Source of the DNA: Bacillota bacterium
GTDB taxonomy: Bacteria > Bacillota > Clostridia > Christensenellales > Aristaeellaceae
Assembly (NCBI GenBank): GCA_023415145.1
Contig: JAEZLW010000035.1
Coordinates: 1-24,786, forward strand
Reading direction: 5' to 3'
Length of the DNA stretch: 24,786 nucleotides
The translations under genes and the position numbers were made by a program. The notes beneath the pieces are model-generated. The model did not search any database, was not told the origin of the DNA, and worked only from the letters and a program-made list of their open reading frames with translations. This document shows positions 24,626 through 24,786 of this stretch, one piece after another; position 1 is the first letter of the stretch, and every line of letters starts with the position of its first letter.

Positions 24626-24786
24626 ATGGCGGGCAATGACAAAAACAGTATCATCCAGCCCCCGGATATCATTCAGATGCCCATGGAAGAGGTCATGCAC
24701 AACTCCATGCTCCCCTACGCAGAGTACGTAATACTGGAGCGTGCCTTGCCCCGTGTGGAGGATGGCCTAAAGCCTGTACAGAGGCG
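24626..24786 (+). CDS. parC: Type IIA topoisomerase subunit A (ParC-like), 5' end
   Basis: The first 53 codons are present before the window ends. After a variable lead the protein shows MPMEEVMHNSMLPYAEYVIL and then ALPRVEDGLKPVQR, the conserved N-terminal region of GyrA/ParC that precedes the DNA-cleaving tyrosine domain. It begins immediately after the parE TAG, with a G-rich site about 11 bases upstream, so it is cotranscribed with parE. Confidence 0.9.
   Translation, partial: MAGNDKNSIIQPPDIIQMPMEEVMHNSMLPYAEYVILERALPRVEDGLKPVQR

Noticed and set aside
1..24786. CRISPR array, insertion sequence, prophage or anti-phage system
   Set aside because: No regularly spaced direct repeats, transposase, integrase or defence-type genes are present; all genes fall into signalling, replication/repair, sporulation or regulation.

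Overview
The window looks like chromosomal DNA of an endospore-forming, chemotactic Firmicute of class Clostridia. The evidence is a yerC-pcrA-ligA cluster, a SpoIIP-type sporulation hydrolase next to a DUF1614 membrane protein, a ParE/ParC-type topoisomerase pair, strong AGGAGG-type ribosome binding sites, and sigma-A-like promoters with 17-nt spacers. Base composition is moderate. I cannot name the genus. Most genes use ATG, but cheA, cheB and the histidine kinase appear to start with TTG, and DUF1614 and the gene at the left edge with GTG. TAG is a common natural stop here (cheD, cheR, cheA, the LuxR-type regulator and parE all end with it).

Region 1 (about 1-11727, all minus strand) is one long chemosensory operon. 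In transcription order it reads cheA, cheW, cheR, cheB, cheD, a cytoplasmic PAS histidine kinase with a C-terminal Hpt-like domain, a response regulator with an extra C-terminal domain, two membrane chemoreceptors (MCPs), and the start of a further membrane protein cut by the left edge. cheA is broken by an in-frame amber codon in its ATP-binding domain. No stand-alone cheY, cheC, cheX or cheZ is present; the two-domain response regulator is the only candidate output protein here. The distal MCP has four tandem 31-residue repeats in its sensor domain.

Region 2 (11828-15378) holds a large MalT/LAL-type ATP-dependent LuxR regulator (minus), directly upstream of cheA, and a divergent small HAD-family protein (plus). 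Two well-formed divergent promoters lie in the roughly 350-bp gap between them.

Region 3 (15379-20610) holds a short dispersed-repeat-like element, a tRNA-Leu(CAA) with its own promoter and terminator, and the housekeeping operon yerC-pcrA-ligA (minus). A clear extended -10 element and a leader hairpin precede yerC.

Region 4 (20649-24786) holds a DUF1614 gene translationally coupled to a SpoIIP-like gene (minus). Divergently, on plus, are a type IIA topoisomerase B subunit (parE-like) behind a good sigma-A promoter and the first 53 codons of its A subunit.
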